From Alphaproteobacteria bacterium (lineage in GTDB: Bacteria; Pseudomonadota; Alphaproteobacteria; Rhizobiales; Aestuariivirgaceae): a stretch of 64,000 nt of DNA. Where the stretch lies: assembly GCA_024640405.1 (NCBI GenBank), contig JAHEFB010000001.1:1-64000 (forward strand), given 5' to 3'. The position numbers and the translations under genes were made by a program. Below are positions 35,025 through 43,334 of the stretch, in pieces; position 1 is the first letter of the stretch; the number at the start of each line of letters is the position of its first letter. Below the pieces are notes generated by a model, which was given only the letters and a program-made list of their open reading frames with translations, did no database searches and was not told the DNA's origin.

Positions 35025-35714
35025 TTAAGGCTTCAATCCCTCCAGAAACAGTTTTTCAAGGTAACGGGCGGCATCGTCGAAGCGTCCTGCGCCAGCTTTT
35101 CCTGGCCCCAGAACGGCTCGAACCTGAACATCAAAGTCGGCATAATGCTGGGTGGTTGCCCAGATGGAGAAAATAAGATGGTGCGGGTCGCATCTGGCAA
35201 GCCGGCCATCCTTCATCCAGCCCAGCATGATCTTTGATTTTTCGTCCACCAGCGACTTGAGGTCTCGCAACTCGTCCTGAATGTGAGGAGCTCCCCGCAA
35301 GATCTCATTGGTAAACAGGCGGCCTTCGCGGGGGTAGTCGCGGGCCATCTCAAGTTTGCGTCTGATGTAGGAACAAATCTCCGACAAGGGATCGCCGTCG
35401 GCCTTCATTTCCCGCAACGGATCCAGCCAGGTGTCGAGAAGCCGGCCAATCAACAACCGATGAATCGCCTCCTTGGTGCGGAAATAGTACAGCAGGTTCG
35501 GCTTCGACATATCTGCGGCTTTGGCGATCTGGTCGATGGTCGATCCTCTAAAGCCGTGAACGGAGAAGACGTCGAGCGCTGCTTCGAGAATTCGATCTTC
35601 CTTCTCCTGCTGGATACGGGTGCGTTTTCGGGTTTCTGCAGCTCTCGGCTTGGCCAAACGAAGTGTCTCCTGCGGAGGGGTTTTCCAATTTAGATTACCA
35701 TCTGGAGTTTTCAT
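35025..35714 (-). CDS. rutR: RutR-like TetR-family regulator of pyrimidine catabolism
   Basis: A 229-residue TetR regulator. The HTH domain (RILEAALDVFSVHGFRGSTI and MSKPNLLYYFRTKEAIHRLL) is followed by a ligand domain strikingly like E. coli RutR: KLEMARDYPREGRLFTNEIL, DEKSKIMLGWMKDGRLA and HHLIFSIWATTQHYADF. RutR binds uracil or thymine and releases DNA. The gene diverges from hyuC, and the single palindrome at 35750 between them implies autoregulation plus control of the catabolic operon. Two further copies of the operator mark the rest of the regulon. Confidence 0.92.
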   Translation of the reverse strand: MKTPDGNLNWKTPPQETLRLAKPRAAETRKRTRIQQEKEDRILEAALDVFSVHGFRGSTIDQIAKAADMSKPNLLYYFRTKEAIHRLLIGRLLDTWLDPLREMKADGDPLSEICSYIRRKLEMARDYPREGRLFTNEILRGAPHIQDELRDLKSLVDEKSKIMLGWMKDGRLARCDPHHLIFSIWATTQHYADFDVQVRAVLGPGKAGAGRFDDAARYLEKLFLEGLKP

Positions 35715-35749
35715 TTTACATCTTGAGGAACGATGTGAAACCTGTAATC

Positions 35750-35765
35750 TTTACCAATTGATCAA
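35750..35765. promoter_or_regulatory. RutR-type operator between rutR and hyuC
   Basis: TTTACCAATTGATCAA, whose halves TTTACCAA and TTGATCAA form an imperfect palindrome. It lies 36 nt upstream of rutR and 27 nt upstream of the amidohydrolase start, placed to act on both promoters. Confidence 0.72.
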
Positions 35766-35791
35766 ATTTTTCGATTTGTACGGGGAACAAG

Positions 35792-37042
35792 ATGACAGCA
35801 CCTGGCGAAAACCTTCGCATCAATGGCGACCGGCTGTGGGATACCATCCATGAAATGGCGAAAATCGGGCCCGGCATCGCTGGCGGATCAAATCGCCAAA
35901 CCGTGACTGATGCGGACGGGGAAGGACGCAAACTGTTTCAGAGCTGGTGCGAAGATGCCGGTTGCAGCATGGGTGTCGATCAGATGGGCACCATGTTCAT
36001 GCGGCGTGAAGGAACAGACCCGGATGCCCTGCCTGTCTATGTCGGATCACATCTTGATACACAACCCACTGGCGGGCGCTATGACGGAGTTCTGGGTGTG
36101 CTGGCCGGGCTCGAAATCGTTCGAACCCTGAATGATCTCAGCATCAAGACAAAGCATCCGATCGTGATCACCAACTGGACCAACGAAGAAGGGGCCCGCT
36201 TCGCACCTCCCATGCTTGCATCAGGTGTGTTTGCCGGCATGCACGAGCAGGACTGGGCCTACGGTATTGAAGACGCTGAAGGCAAGAAGTTCGGTGATGA
36301 ACTGCAGCGCATCGGCTGGCGCGGCGACGAAGAGGTTGGCGCCCGCAAGATGAAGGCGTTCTTCGAACTGCACATCGAGCAGGGCCCAATTCTGGAAATT
36401 GAAGGTGTTGATATCGGTGTTGTCACACACGGCCAGGGCCTGTCATGGACACAGTTGACGATTTTCGGCAAGGATTCCCATACCGGTTCAACGCCGATGC
36501 CGATGCGCAAGAACGCAGGGCTGGGCATGGCCCGCATTCTGGACCTGGTCGACGAAATCGCCTGGTCGCACAAACCTGATGCAGTTGGCGCTGCCGGACA
36601 TATCGAAGTTTATCCCAATTCCAGAAACGTCATTCCGGGCAAGGTAGTATTTACCGTCGATTTTCGCTCACCTAATCTTGCGGTGATACAGGACATGGAA
36701 CAGCGTCTGGCGGCGGGTGCACAGAAAATATGCGATGACATGGGTCTCAGCATGGAAATCGAGAAGACCGGCGGATTTGATCCGGTGGAGTTTGATGAAA
36801 CCTGCGTGCAGGCGATCCGCAGTGCCGCGGAACGACTGGGTTATTCCCATCGCAACATAATCTCAGGCGCCGGTCACGACGCATGCTGGGTGAACCGGGT
36901 GGCTCCGACCGCTATGGTGATGTGTCCGTGCGTGGATGGCTTAAGCCACAATGAAGGTGAGGATATATCGAAGGAATGGTCGACGGCCGGTGCAGAAGTG
37001 TTGTTTCATGCGGTAGTCGAAACTGCCGAAATTGTCGGATGA
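35792..37042 (+). CDS. hyuC: Zn-dependent amidohydrolase (beta-ureidopropionase / N-carbamoyl amidase)
   Basis: M20-type hydrolase of 416 residues that would hydrolyse N-carbamoyl-beta-alanine to beta-alanine, CO2 and ammonia. Metal ligands are seen in VGSHLDTQPTGGRYDGVLGV (about residues 86-105), TNEEGARFAPPM, ELHIEQGPILE and the C-terminal GLSHNEGEDI. Allantoate amidohydrolase is the main alternative from sequence. Its position directly before dihydropyrimidinase and behind a RutR site supports the pyrimidine role. The stop lies 14 nt before hydA. Confidence 0.9.
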   Translation: MTAPGENLRINGDRLWDTIHEMAKIGPGIAGGSNRQTVTDADGEGRKLFQSWCEDAGCSMGVDQMGTMFMRREGTDPDALPVYVGSHLDTQPTGGRYDGVLGVLAGLEIVRTLNDLSIKTKHPIVITNWTNEEGARFAPPMLASGVFAGMHEQDWAYGIEDAEGKKFGDELQRIGWRGDEEVGARKMKAFFELHIEQGPILEIEGVDIGVVTHGQGLSWTQLTIFGKDSHTGSTPMPMRKNAGLGMARILDLVDEIAWSHKPDAVGAAGHIEVYPNSRNVIPGKVVFTVDFRSPNLAVIQDMEQRLAAGAQKICDDMGLSMEIEKTGGFDPVEFDETCVQAIRSAAERLGYSHRNIISGAGHDACWVNRVAPTAMVMCPCVDGLSHNEGEDISKEWSTAGAEVLFHAVVETAEIVG

Positions 37043-37056
37043 GAGGGTAGGAAATC

Positions 37057-38514
37057 ATGGCCAGTACAGTCATCAAGGGCGGGACAGTCGTTACCGCAGA
37101 CCTGACTTATGAATCGGACGTCAAAATCGAAGACGGGAAGATTGTTGCCATTGGCGGCGGACTGTCGGGAGACAAGGTGCTGGACGCGGCCGGCTGTTTT
37201 GTGATGCCGGGCGGGATCGACCCGCACACCCATCTGGAAATGCCGTTCATGGGAACCTATTCATCGGATGATTTTGAAAGCGGCACCCGAGCCGCACTGT
37301 CTGGCGGGACAACCATGGTTGTCGATTTCGCCTTGCCGTCGCCCGGCCAGTCACTGCTTGAAGCCATTCAGATGTGGGACAACAAGTCGGGTCGCGCCAA
37401 TTGCGATTACTCGTTCCACATGGCGATCACCTGGTGGGATGAGCAGGTGTTCAATGAAATGGAGACCGTTGTCCGCGACAAGGGCATCAACACCTTCAAG
37501 CATTTCATGGCCTACAAAGGCGCCCTGATGGTCGATGATGACGAGATGTACTCATCTTTCCAGCGGTGTGCCGAACTTGGGGCGCTGCCTCTGGTTCACG
37601 CTGAAAATGGCGATGTTGTCGCGCAGCTGCAGGCCAAGTTGATGGCAGAAGGCAACAACGGTCCCGAAGCCCATGCCTATTCGCGCCCTCCGGAAGTTGA
37701 GGGCGAAGCAACCAACCGGGCCATCATGATTGCCGACATGGCAGGGGTTCCGCTCTATGTGGTGCATACTTCTTGCGAGCAGTCTCATGAAGCGATCCGC
37801 CGCGCCAGGCAGAATGGCATGCGGGTATACGGCGAACCCCTGATCCAGCATCTTACCCTCGATGAAGGCGAGTATGCCCATGCCGATTGGGACCATGCCG
37901 CGCGCCGGGTGATGTCGCCGCCGTTCCGCAACAAGCGCCACCAGGATTCACTATGGGCAGGCTTGCAGGCAGGTTCCCTGCAGGTGGTGGCAACGGATCA
38001 TTGCGCGTTTACAACAGAACAGAAGCGGTTTGGCGTGGGTGATTTCACCCAGATTCCAAATGGAACCGGCGGCCTTGAAGACAGAATGCCGATGCTGTGG
38101 ACCTATGGTGTCAAGACCGGCCGTCTGACGATGAACGAGTTTGTCGCGGTTACATCGTCAAACATAGCCAAAATACTCAACATCTATCCGAAGAAGGGAG
38201 CCATTCTGGTGGGCTCCGACGCTGATCTGGTGGTGTGGGACCCAACGCTGAAGAAAACAATTTCGGCGGACAAGCAACAATCCGCAATCGACTACAATGT
38301 CTTTGAGGGCAAAAAGGTCGAAGGCCTGCCGCGTTTCACCCTGACCAGAGGCGAAGTGGCGATTGAGGAAGGTGCCGTCAAGACTAAGGAAGGCCACGGT
38401 GAGTTCGTCAAGCGCGAGCCGTTCCAGGCGGTGAACAAGGCATTGTCTGAATGGAAACAGATTACTGCGCCTCGCAAGGTGCAGCGCACGGGAATACCGG
38501 CGAGTGGGGTTTGA
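37057..38514 (+). CDS. hydA: Dihydropyrimidinase
   Basis: Zn-dependent amidohydrolase opening dihydrouracil or dihydrothymine to the N-carbamoyl amino acid. It has 485 residues. Metal ligands are in GGIDPHTHLEMPFMG (about residue 58), the carboxylated Lys is in TFKHFMAYKGALM (about residue 150), with further ligands in VVHTSCEQS and the Asp in VATDHCAFTTEQK. It is the second gene of the hyuC-hydA-ABC operon, and its TGA overlaps the next ATG by one base. Confidence 0.95.
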   Translation: MASTVIKGGTVVTADLTYESDVKIEDGKIVAIGGGLSGDKVLDAAGCFVMPGGIDPHTHLEMPFMGTYSSDDFESGTRAALSGGTTMVVDFALPSPGQSLLEAIQMWDNKSGRANCDYSFHMAITWWDEQVFNEMETVVRDKGINTFKHFMAYKGALMVDDDEMYSSFQRCAELGALPLVHAENGDVVAQLQAKLMAEGNNGPEAHAYSRPPEVEGEATNRAIMIADMAGVPLYVVHTSCEQSHEAIRRARQNGMRVYGEPLIQHLTLDEGEYAHADWDHAARRVMSPPFRNKRHQDSLWAGLQAGSLQVVATDHCAFTTEQKRFGVGDFTQIPNGTGGLEDRMPMLWTYGVKTGRLTMNEFVAVTSSNIAKILNIYPKKGAILVGSDADLVVWDPTLKKTISADKQQSAIDYNVFEGKKVEGLPRFTLTRGEVAIEEGAVKTKEGHGEFVKREPFQAVNKALSEWKQITAPRKVQRTGIPASGV

Positions 38515-39296
38515 TGTCACAAGATGTTGTGTCGGCAAACGGCCTTTCGCTCACATTTGAAACCAATGATGGTCCGGTGCATGCGCTGTCCGGCGTCGAT
38601 CTGAGTGTTGCAAAGGGAGAGTTTGTTTCGTTTATCGGGCCGTCGGGTTGCGGCAAGACGACATTCCTGCGGGTGATTGCCGATCTGGAAAAGCCCACCG
38701 GTGGCGAGATCAGGGTAAACGGCGTTGATCCCGAAGCTGCGCGCAAGTCACGGGCTTACGGGTATGTGTTCCAGGCAGCATCGCTTTATCCCTGGCGCAC
38801 AATTGAACGCAATGTCGGATTGCCGCTGGAAATCATGGGGTATTCGGCCGAAGAAACACAGCAGCGGATCGCCCGCACGCTGGATCTGGTCAACCTGTCC
38901 GGTTTCGAGAAAAAATATCCCTGGCAGCTTTCAGGCGGCATGCAGCAACGCGCATCGATTGCCCGTGCGCTGGCATTTGATGCAGATCTGTTGTTGATGG
39001 ATGAACCATTTGGAGCGCTCGATGAAATCGTGCGGGATCATCTTAATGAGCAGTTGCTGCAATTGTGGGACAAGACCAACAAGACGATATGCTTTGTCAC
39101 TCACTCGATTCCCGAAGCAGTTTACCTGTCTACAAAAATCGTAGTGATGAGCCCGCGACCGGGCAGGGTGAGTGATGTCATAGAATCTACCCTTCCAAAA
39201 GAACGGCCTCTGGAAATCCGCGAAAGTGCCGAGTTCCTGAAGATCGCGCATCGTGTGCGCGAAGGGTTGAGGGCAGGGCACAGCTATGACGAGTGA
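38514..39296 (+). CDS. ABC transporter ATP-binding protein (NMT1/SsuB-type)
   Basis: A 260-residue ATPase of the nitrate/sulfonate/thiamine-precursor class. Walker A is GPSGCGKTT, the signature LSGGMQQRASIARAL, Walker B LLLMDEPFGALDE and the switch VTHSIPEA. Start ATG overlaps the hydA stop (TGATG), so it is translationally coupled to the dihydropyrimidinase. With the two permeases and binding protein that follow it should import the substrate of the pathway, presumably a pyrimidine base or hydropyrimidine. Confidence 0.92.
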   Translation: MSQDVVSANGLSLTFETNDGPVHALSGVDLSVAKGEFVSFIGPSGCGKTTFLRVIADLEKPTGGEIRVNGVDPEAARKSRAYGYVFQAASLYPWRTIERNVGLPLEIMGYSAEETQQRIARTLDLVNLSGFEKKYPWQLSGGMQQRASIARALAFDADLLLMDEPFGALDEIVRDHLNEQLLQLWDKTNKTICFVTHSIPEAVYLSTKIVVMSPRPGRVSDVIESTLPKERPLEIRESAEFLKIAHRVREGLRAGHSYDE

Positions 39297-39308
39297 GCCA
39301 GTCTGATC

Positions 39309-40196
39309 ATGAACAGCAGGGGCAAAACCATTCCGGTACTCACGGTCATCTCGGTGATCGTAGTGATCTGGTATGCCTGCGTTGTGTGGATGAACGCGCC
39401 GTTTGAATATGACAGAGCCGAACGAGCCGGCAAGGAGATCGGATTTTCGCAACTTGTCTCCAACACAATGAACCAGGAAAGACCTGTTCTGCCGGCAGCG
39501 CATCAGATCGTAGAGGAAATGTACAAGACGATCGTGCTCAAAAAGATCACTTCGAAACGCAGCCTGATCTATCATGGCTGGATTACGCTGTCCGCCACGC
39601 TGCTTGGTTTCGTCATAGGAACCCTGCTGGGCGTGCTGCTGGCTGTCGGTATTGTTCACAACCGGGCTATGGACAAGTCCGTGATGCCATGGGTCATTGC
39701 AAGTCAAACCATTCCGATCCTTGCCATCGCGCCGATGATTATCGTGGTCTTGAATGCCGTCGGACTGTCAGGCTTGCTGCCGAAGGCGCTGATATCCACC
39801 TATCTGTCATTTTTCCCTGTGGTTGTCGGCATGGTGAAAGGCTTGCGCAGCCCTGATCAGGCGCAGCTTGACCTGATGCATACATACAGTGCGTCGACCT
39901 GGCAGACTTTCTGGAAACTGCGCTGGCCGTCTTCCATGCCGTATCTGTTTACATCGCTGAAAATCGCCATCGCCATATCACTGGTTGGTGCCATTGTCGG
40001 AGAATTGCCGACCGGTGCCGTTGCTGGTCTTGGTGCCCGGTTGCTGGCCGGATCCTACTATGGCCAGACGATACAAATCTGGTCGGCCCTGTTTACGGCA
40101 GCGATCCTGGCCGCGGTTCTGGTCATGATTGTCGGCCTTGCCCATGCTTATGTTCTCAAGCGCATGGGGCAAAAACCCGACGGGGCAACCGCATGA
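39309..40196 (+). CDS. ABC transporter permease (NMT1-type system, first)
   Basis: A 295-residue permease with an N-terminal helix, a large periplasmic loop and a BPD-type core. The EAA-like coupling loop is LMHTYSASTWQTFWKLRWPSSMPYLFTSLKIAI, and the GLRSPDQAQLDLM stretch is typical of SsuC/ThiX permeases. It pairs with the following permease as a heterodimer; the two genes overlap by four bases. Confidence 0.9.
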   Translation: MNSRGKTIPVLTVISVIVVIWYACVVWMNAPFEYDRAERAGKEIGFSQLVSNTMNQERPVLPAAHQIVEEMYKTIVLKKITSKRSLIYHGWITLSATLLGFVIGTLLGVLLAVGIVHNRAMDKSVMPWVIASQTIPILAIAPMIIVVLNAVGLSGLLPKALISTYLSFFPVVVGMVKGLRSPDQAQLDLMHTYSASTWQTFWKLRWPSSMPYLFTSLKIAIAISLVGAIVGELPTGAVAGLGARLLAGSYYGQTIQIWSALFTAAILAAVLVMIVGLAHAYVLKRMGQKPDGATA

Positions 40197-41059
40197 TCTG
40201 GCTCGTGATCCTTGCGATATTGTTCTGGATGGGAAGCTGGGCCCTGAACGAATGGTTGTCGCGTCAGAGTTTTGGCAGCGGGTTCGTGCAAAGAACAGTC
40301 AACCTGGCAATCCCATTGTTGTTTGGCGTGGCTATTCTGGTCTTGTGGGAAGGGTTTACCCGCGGCCTTGGCGTACCGAAAGTTCTGTTGCCGCCACCGA
40401 GCATGATCTGGGAGCGCATCGGCAATTCACTGCCGGTCCTGTGGGCTGACTTTCAACAGACATTCCTCAAGGCGGTTCTGGCCGGCTATGTGCTGGGTTG
40501 CGGGTCGGGATTCCTGGTTGCGCTGTTGTGTGATCGATCATCGTTCCTGAAGCGCGGACTGCTGCCATTGGGAAACTTCGTATCTGCGTTGCCGATAATC
40601 GGTGTCGCGCCGATCATGGTGATGTGGTTTGGTTTTGACTGGCAGTCGAAAGCAGCGGTTGTCGTGATCATGACTTTCTTCCCGATGCTGGTGAACACCG
40701 TGCAGGGGCTAAGCGCGGCAGATCACATGCAGCGCGACCTGATGCGCACCTATGCAAGCACCTGGTGGCAGACACTGACCAAGCTGCGGCTGCCGTCTGC
40801 TGCACCATTTATCTTCAATGCGCTGAAAATAAACTCTACTCTGGCACTGATCGGTGCCATTGTTGCGGAGTTTTTCGGCACACCGATTGTGGGAATGGGC
40901 TTCCGTATTTCCACGGAAGTCGGGAGAATGAATGTAGATATGGTCTGGGCTGAAATTGCCGTGGCAGCCCTGGCCGGTTCGTCTTTCTACGGTTTGGTGG
41001 CGCTGATTGAGCGCACCGTCACGTTTTGGCATCCGTCTCTTCGCAGAGGACGGACTTAA
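40193..41059 (+). CDS. ABC transporter permease (NMT1-type system, second)
   Basis: A 288-residue permease with six main hydrophobic segments. Its coupling loop LMRTYASTWWQTLTKLRLPSAAPFIFNALKI is clearly homologous to that of the preceding gene, indicating duplication into a heterodimeric pore. The ATG overlaps the first permease (ATGA). The binding-protein gene follows after a strong ribosome site. Confidence 0.9.
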   Translation: MIWLVILAILFWMGSWALNEWLSRQSFGSGFVQRTVNLAIPLLFGVAILVLWEGFTRGLGVPKVLLPPPSMIWERIGNSLPVLWADFQQTFLKAVLAGYVLGCGSGFLVALLCDRSSFLKRGLLPLGNFVSALPIIGVAPIMVMWFGFDWQSKAAVVVIMTFFPMLVNTVQGLSAADHMQRDLMRTYASTWWQTLTKLRLPSAAPFIFNALKINSTLALIGAIVAEFFGTPIVGMGFRISTEVGRMNVDMVWAEIAVAALAGSSFYGLVALIERTVTFWHPSLRRGRT

Positions 41060-41073
41060 CAAGGAGTAGGCTT

Positions 41074-42066
41074 ATGAAATCAAAACTCATGACTGTCTTA
41101 CTTGCAGGAGCCCTGTCGGTTGCTGCCAGTGCCGCGATGGCAGCGGATAAACTCGCCCTGCAGTTGAAGTGGGTCACCCAGGCTCAGTTTGCGGGTTATT
41201 ATGTCGCCAAGGACAAGGGCTTCTACAAGGAAGAAAACCTTGATGTCGAAATCAAGCCCGGCGGGCCTGACATTGCACCGGTTCAGGTGCTGGCAGGCGG
41301 CGGGGCGGATGTGGTGCTTGACTGGATGCCGTCTGCGCTGGCGTCTCGTGAGAAGGGCGTTGGCCTGGTGAACATCGCGCAACCGTTCAAGTCATCCGGC
41401 ATGATGCTGACCTGCCGCAAGGATTCCGGTATCAGTTCACCGCAGGATTTCAAGGGAAAGACGCTTGGTGTCTGGTTCTTCGGCAATGAGTATCCGTTCC
41501 TGTCGTGGATGAGCCAGCTTGGCATCCCGACCGACGGCAGCGCCAATGGCGTGACGGTGCTCAAGCAGGGGTTCAATGTTGATCCGATCCTGCAAAAGCA
41601 GGCCGACTGTGTGTCGACCATGACCTACAACGAATACTGGCAGATCATCGATGCCGGGTTGTCTGCCGACGATCTTGTTGTGTTCAAGTATGAGGATCAG
41701 GGCGTAGCAACTCTGGAGGACGGCATTTACGTTCTGGAAGACAAGCTCAAGGATCCGGCCTTTGAAGACAAGATGGTCCGATTTGTCCGCGCGTCCATGA
41801 AGGGCTGGAAGTTTGCCGAGGCAAATCCGGACGAGGCAGCGGACATCGTTCTGGAAAACGATGCTTCCGGTGCACAGACGGAAAAGCACCAACGGCGCAT
41901 GATGGGAGAAATTGCCAAACTTACGGCGGGTTCCAATGGTGCGCTGGATGAGGCTGACTACAAGCGTACGGTCGATACCCTGCTGAAGGGCGGTTCTGAT
42001 CCGGTTATCACCAAAGAGCCGGTTGGCGCGTGGACCTCTGCGATAACCGACAAGGCGCTCAAGTAG
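41074..42066 (+). CDS. NMT1/THI5-like ABC transporter substrate-binding protein
   Basis: A 330-residue periplasmic binding protein with signal peptide MKSKLMTVLLAGALSVAASAAMAA and the family start LALQLKWVTQAQFAGYYVAKDKGFYKEENLDVEI. Relatives bind the thiamine pyrimidine HMP (ThiY/THI5), riboflavin or other aromatics. Here a pyrimidine ligand is plausible because the gene ends the hyuC-hydA operon. ATG lies 7 nt after AAGGAG. A rho-independent terminator follows the stop. Confidence 0.9.
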   Translation: MKSKLMTVLLAGALSVAASAAMAADKLALQLKWVTQAQFAGYYVAKDKGFYKEENLDVEIKPGGPDIAPVQVLAGGGADVVLDWMPSALASREKGVGLVNIAQPFKSSGMMLTCRKDSGISSPQDFKGKTLGVWFFGNEYPFLSWMSQLGIPTDGSANGVTVLKQGFNVDPILQKQADCVSTMTYNEYWQIIDAGLSADDLVVFKYEDQGVATLEDGIYVLEDKLKDPAFEDKMVRFVRASMKGWKFAEANPDEAADIVLENDASGAQTEKHQRRMMGEIAKLTAGSNGALDEADYKRTVDTLLKGGSDPVITKEPVGAWTSAITDKALK

Positions 42067-42093
42067 TTCAACTTAAATCAAGCAGCTTTCAAA

Positions 42094-42119
42094 GGGCGGC
42101 CAGGCGGCCGCCCATTTTT
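42094..42119 (+). terminator. Rho-independent terminator after the hyuC-hydA-ABC operon
   Basis: GGGCGGCC-AGGC-GGCCGCCC, a perfect 8-bp GC-rich stem with a 4-nt loop, followed by ATTTTT. It closes the operon that began at hyuC. Confidence 0.82.
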
Positions 42120-42207
42120 GATGAAAACTGTGGGCAGAAGTCGAATTGCTGCTGAAAAACCGCTGTCAGGCTCAAAAACTGCTGGCCTAGCCTGAGTTCT
42201 TTGGTTA

Positions 42208-42239
42208 CCATTAATTTTACCAATTGGTAAAATTAATGG
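42208..42239. promoter_or_regulatory. RutR-type operator, perfect 32-bp palindrome, upstream of BMP-transporter operon
   Basis: A perfect 32-bp inverted repeat with no spacer. Its core is TTTACCAATTGGTAAA and its outer arms are CCATTAAT/ATTAATGG. Its centre is 90 nt before the binding-protein ATG. The core is the symmetric parent of the sites at 31100 and 35750, indicating that the same RutR-like regulator controls this second transporter operon. Confidence 0.8.
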
Positions 42240-42312
42240 ATGAGGGATTGCCGAAGAATTGCCGGGGGGACACATCGCACATATTTCAAACCTACCTAGT
42301 GGAGCAAAAAGA

Positions 42313-43320
42313 ATGACCTGGAACACAAACAGACGCCAGTTCAACATCATGTTGGCAGCAACAGCAGGTGCAACATCACTTGGCATAAAGCCCGCCCTTG
42401 CAGAAACAATCAAAGTGGCAGGTATCTACACCCAGCCGATCCAGCAAAAATGGGATGCCCGTCTGCACCAGGGACTGGAAGCGGCAAAGGCTAAGGGCGA
42501 GATCGAATACGTGTTCTCGGAAAAAGTCGCCAACACGGATTACATCCGCGTATTGCGGGAGTATTGTGAATCCGGGGTCAAGCTGATTGTCGGCGAAGCA
42601 TTCGGCATTTCCAAGGAAGCCCGAAAGGTAGCAGATGAGTACCCCGATATTGCATTCCTGATGGGCGATCCGTTCAAGCCTCACGGTTCGAACTTTGCCG
42701 TTTTTGACAACTACATCCATGAGCCCTGTTTCCTGATGGGCATGATTGCCGGCGCGATGACCAAGACCAACAAGCTCGGCATGGTTGGAGGTTATCCGAT
42801 CGGTGAGGTAAACCGGTTGTTCCATGCATTCATTGATGGTGCAAAGTCGGTCAATCCTGATATCCAGTACAAGGTAACCTTCATCGGCTCATGGTATGAT
42901 CCGCCAAAGGCAAAGGAAGCCGCCTTTGCGCAAATCGAAGCTGGTGCGGACATCATGTATGCAGAACGTGCAGGCGTGGTTGATGCAGCGCGCGAGAAAG
43001 GCGTTCTGGCATTCGGCAATGTCAATGACATGAACAAGGAAGAAAACGGTACCGACGTAGTGGTTACGTCGGCGCTATGGCACATGGAAGCGGCCATTGC
43101 CAACGCGATTGCGGAAGTGAAGAGCGGCACATTCAAGGCGGCTGACTACAAGGAATGGACCATGATGCGCAAAGGCGGCGCCAGCCTTGCTCCATACTAT
43201 GAATTCGAAGACAGGATTCCGGCAGACGTCAAGGCCAAGGTGGAGGAAACCAAGGCGAAAATTCTTTCCGGAGAGTTTGACGTCACCATTACTGATACCG
43301 AACCAAAGTCCTCATTCTGA
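42313..43320 (+). CDS. BMP-family ABC transporter substrate-binding protein
   Basis: A 335-residue periplasmic protein of the basic membrane protein (PnrA/Med) family, which binds purine or pyrimidine nucleosides or bases. The N-terminus (NRRQFNIMLAATAGATSLGIKPALA) has twin arginines and an AxA-like cleavage site, so Tat export is possible. The core begins IKVAGIYTQPIQQKWDARLHQGLE. ATG lies 8 nt after GGAG. First gene of a five-gene operon ending with cytosine deaminase, so cytosine or a related pyrimidine is the expected ligand (inference). Confidence 0.88.
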   Translation: MTWNTNRRQFNIMLAATAGATSLGIKPALAETIKVAGIYTQPIQQKWDARLHQGLEAAKAKGEIEYVFSEKVANTDYIRVLREYCESGVKLIVGEAFGISKEARKVADEYPDIAFLMGDPFKPHGSNFAVFDNYIHEPCFLMGMIAGAMTKTNKLGMVGGYPIGEVNRLFHAFIDGAKSVNPDIQYKVTFIGSWYDPPKAKEAAFAQIEAGADIMYAERAGVVDAAREKGVLAFGNVNDMNKEENGTDVVVTSALWHMEAAIANAIAEVKSGTFKAADYKEWTMMRKGGASLAPYYEFEDRIPADVKAKVEETKAKILSGEFDVTITDTEPKSSF

Positions 43321-43334
43321 AGTTTGATAGTGGA

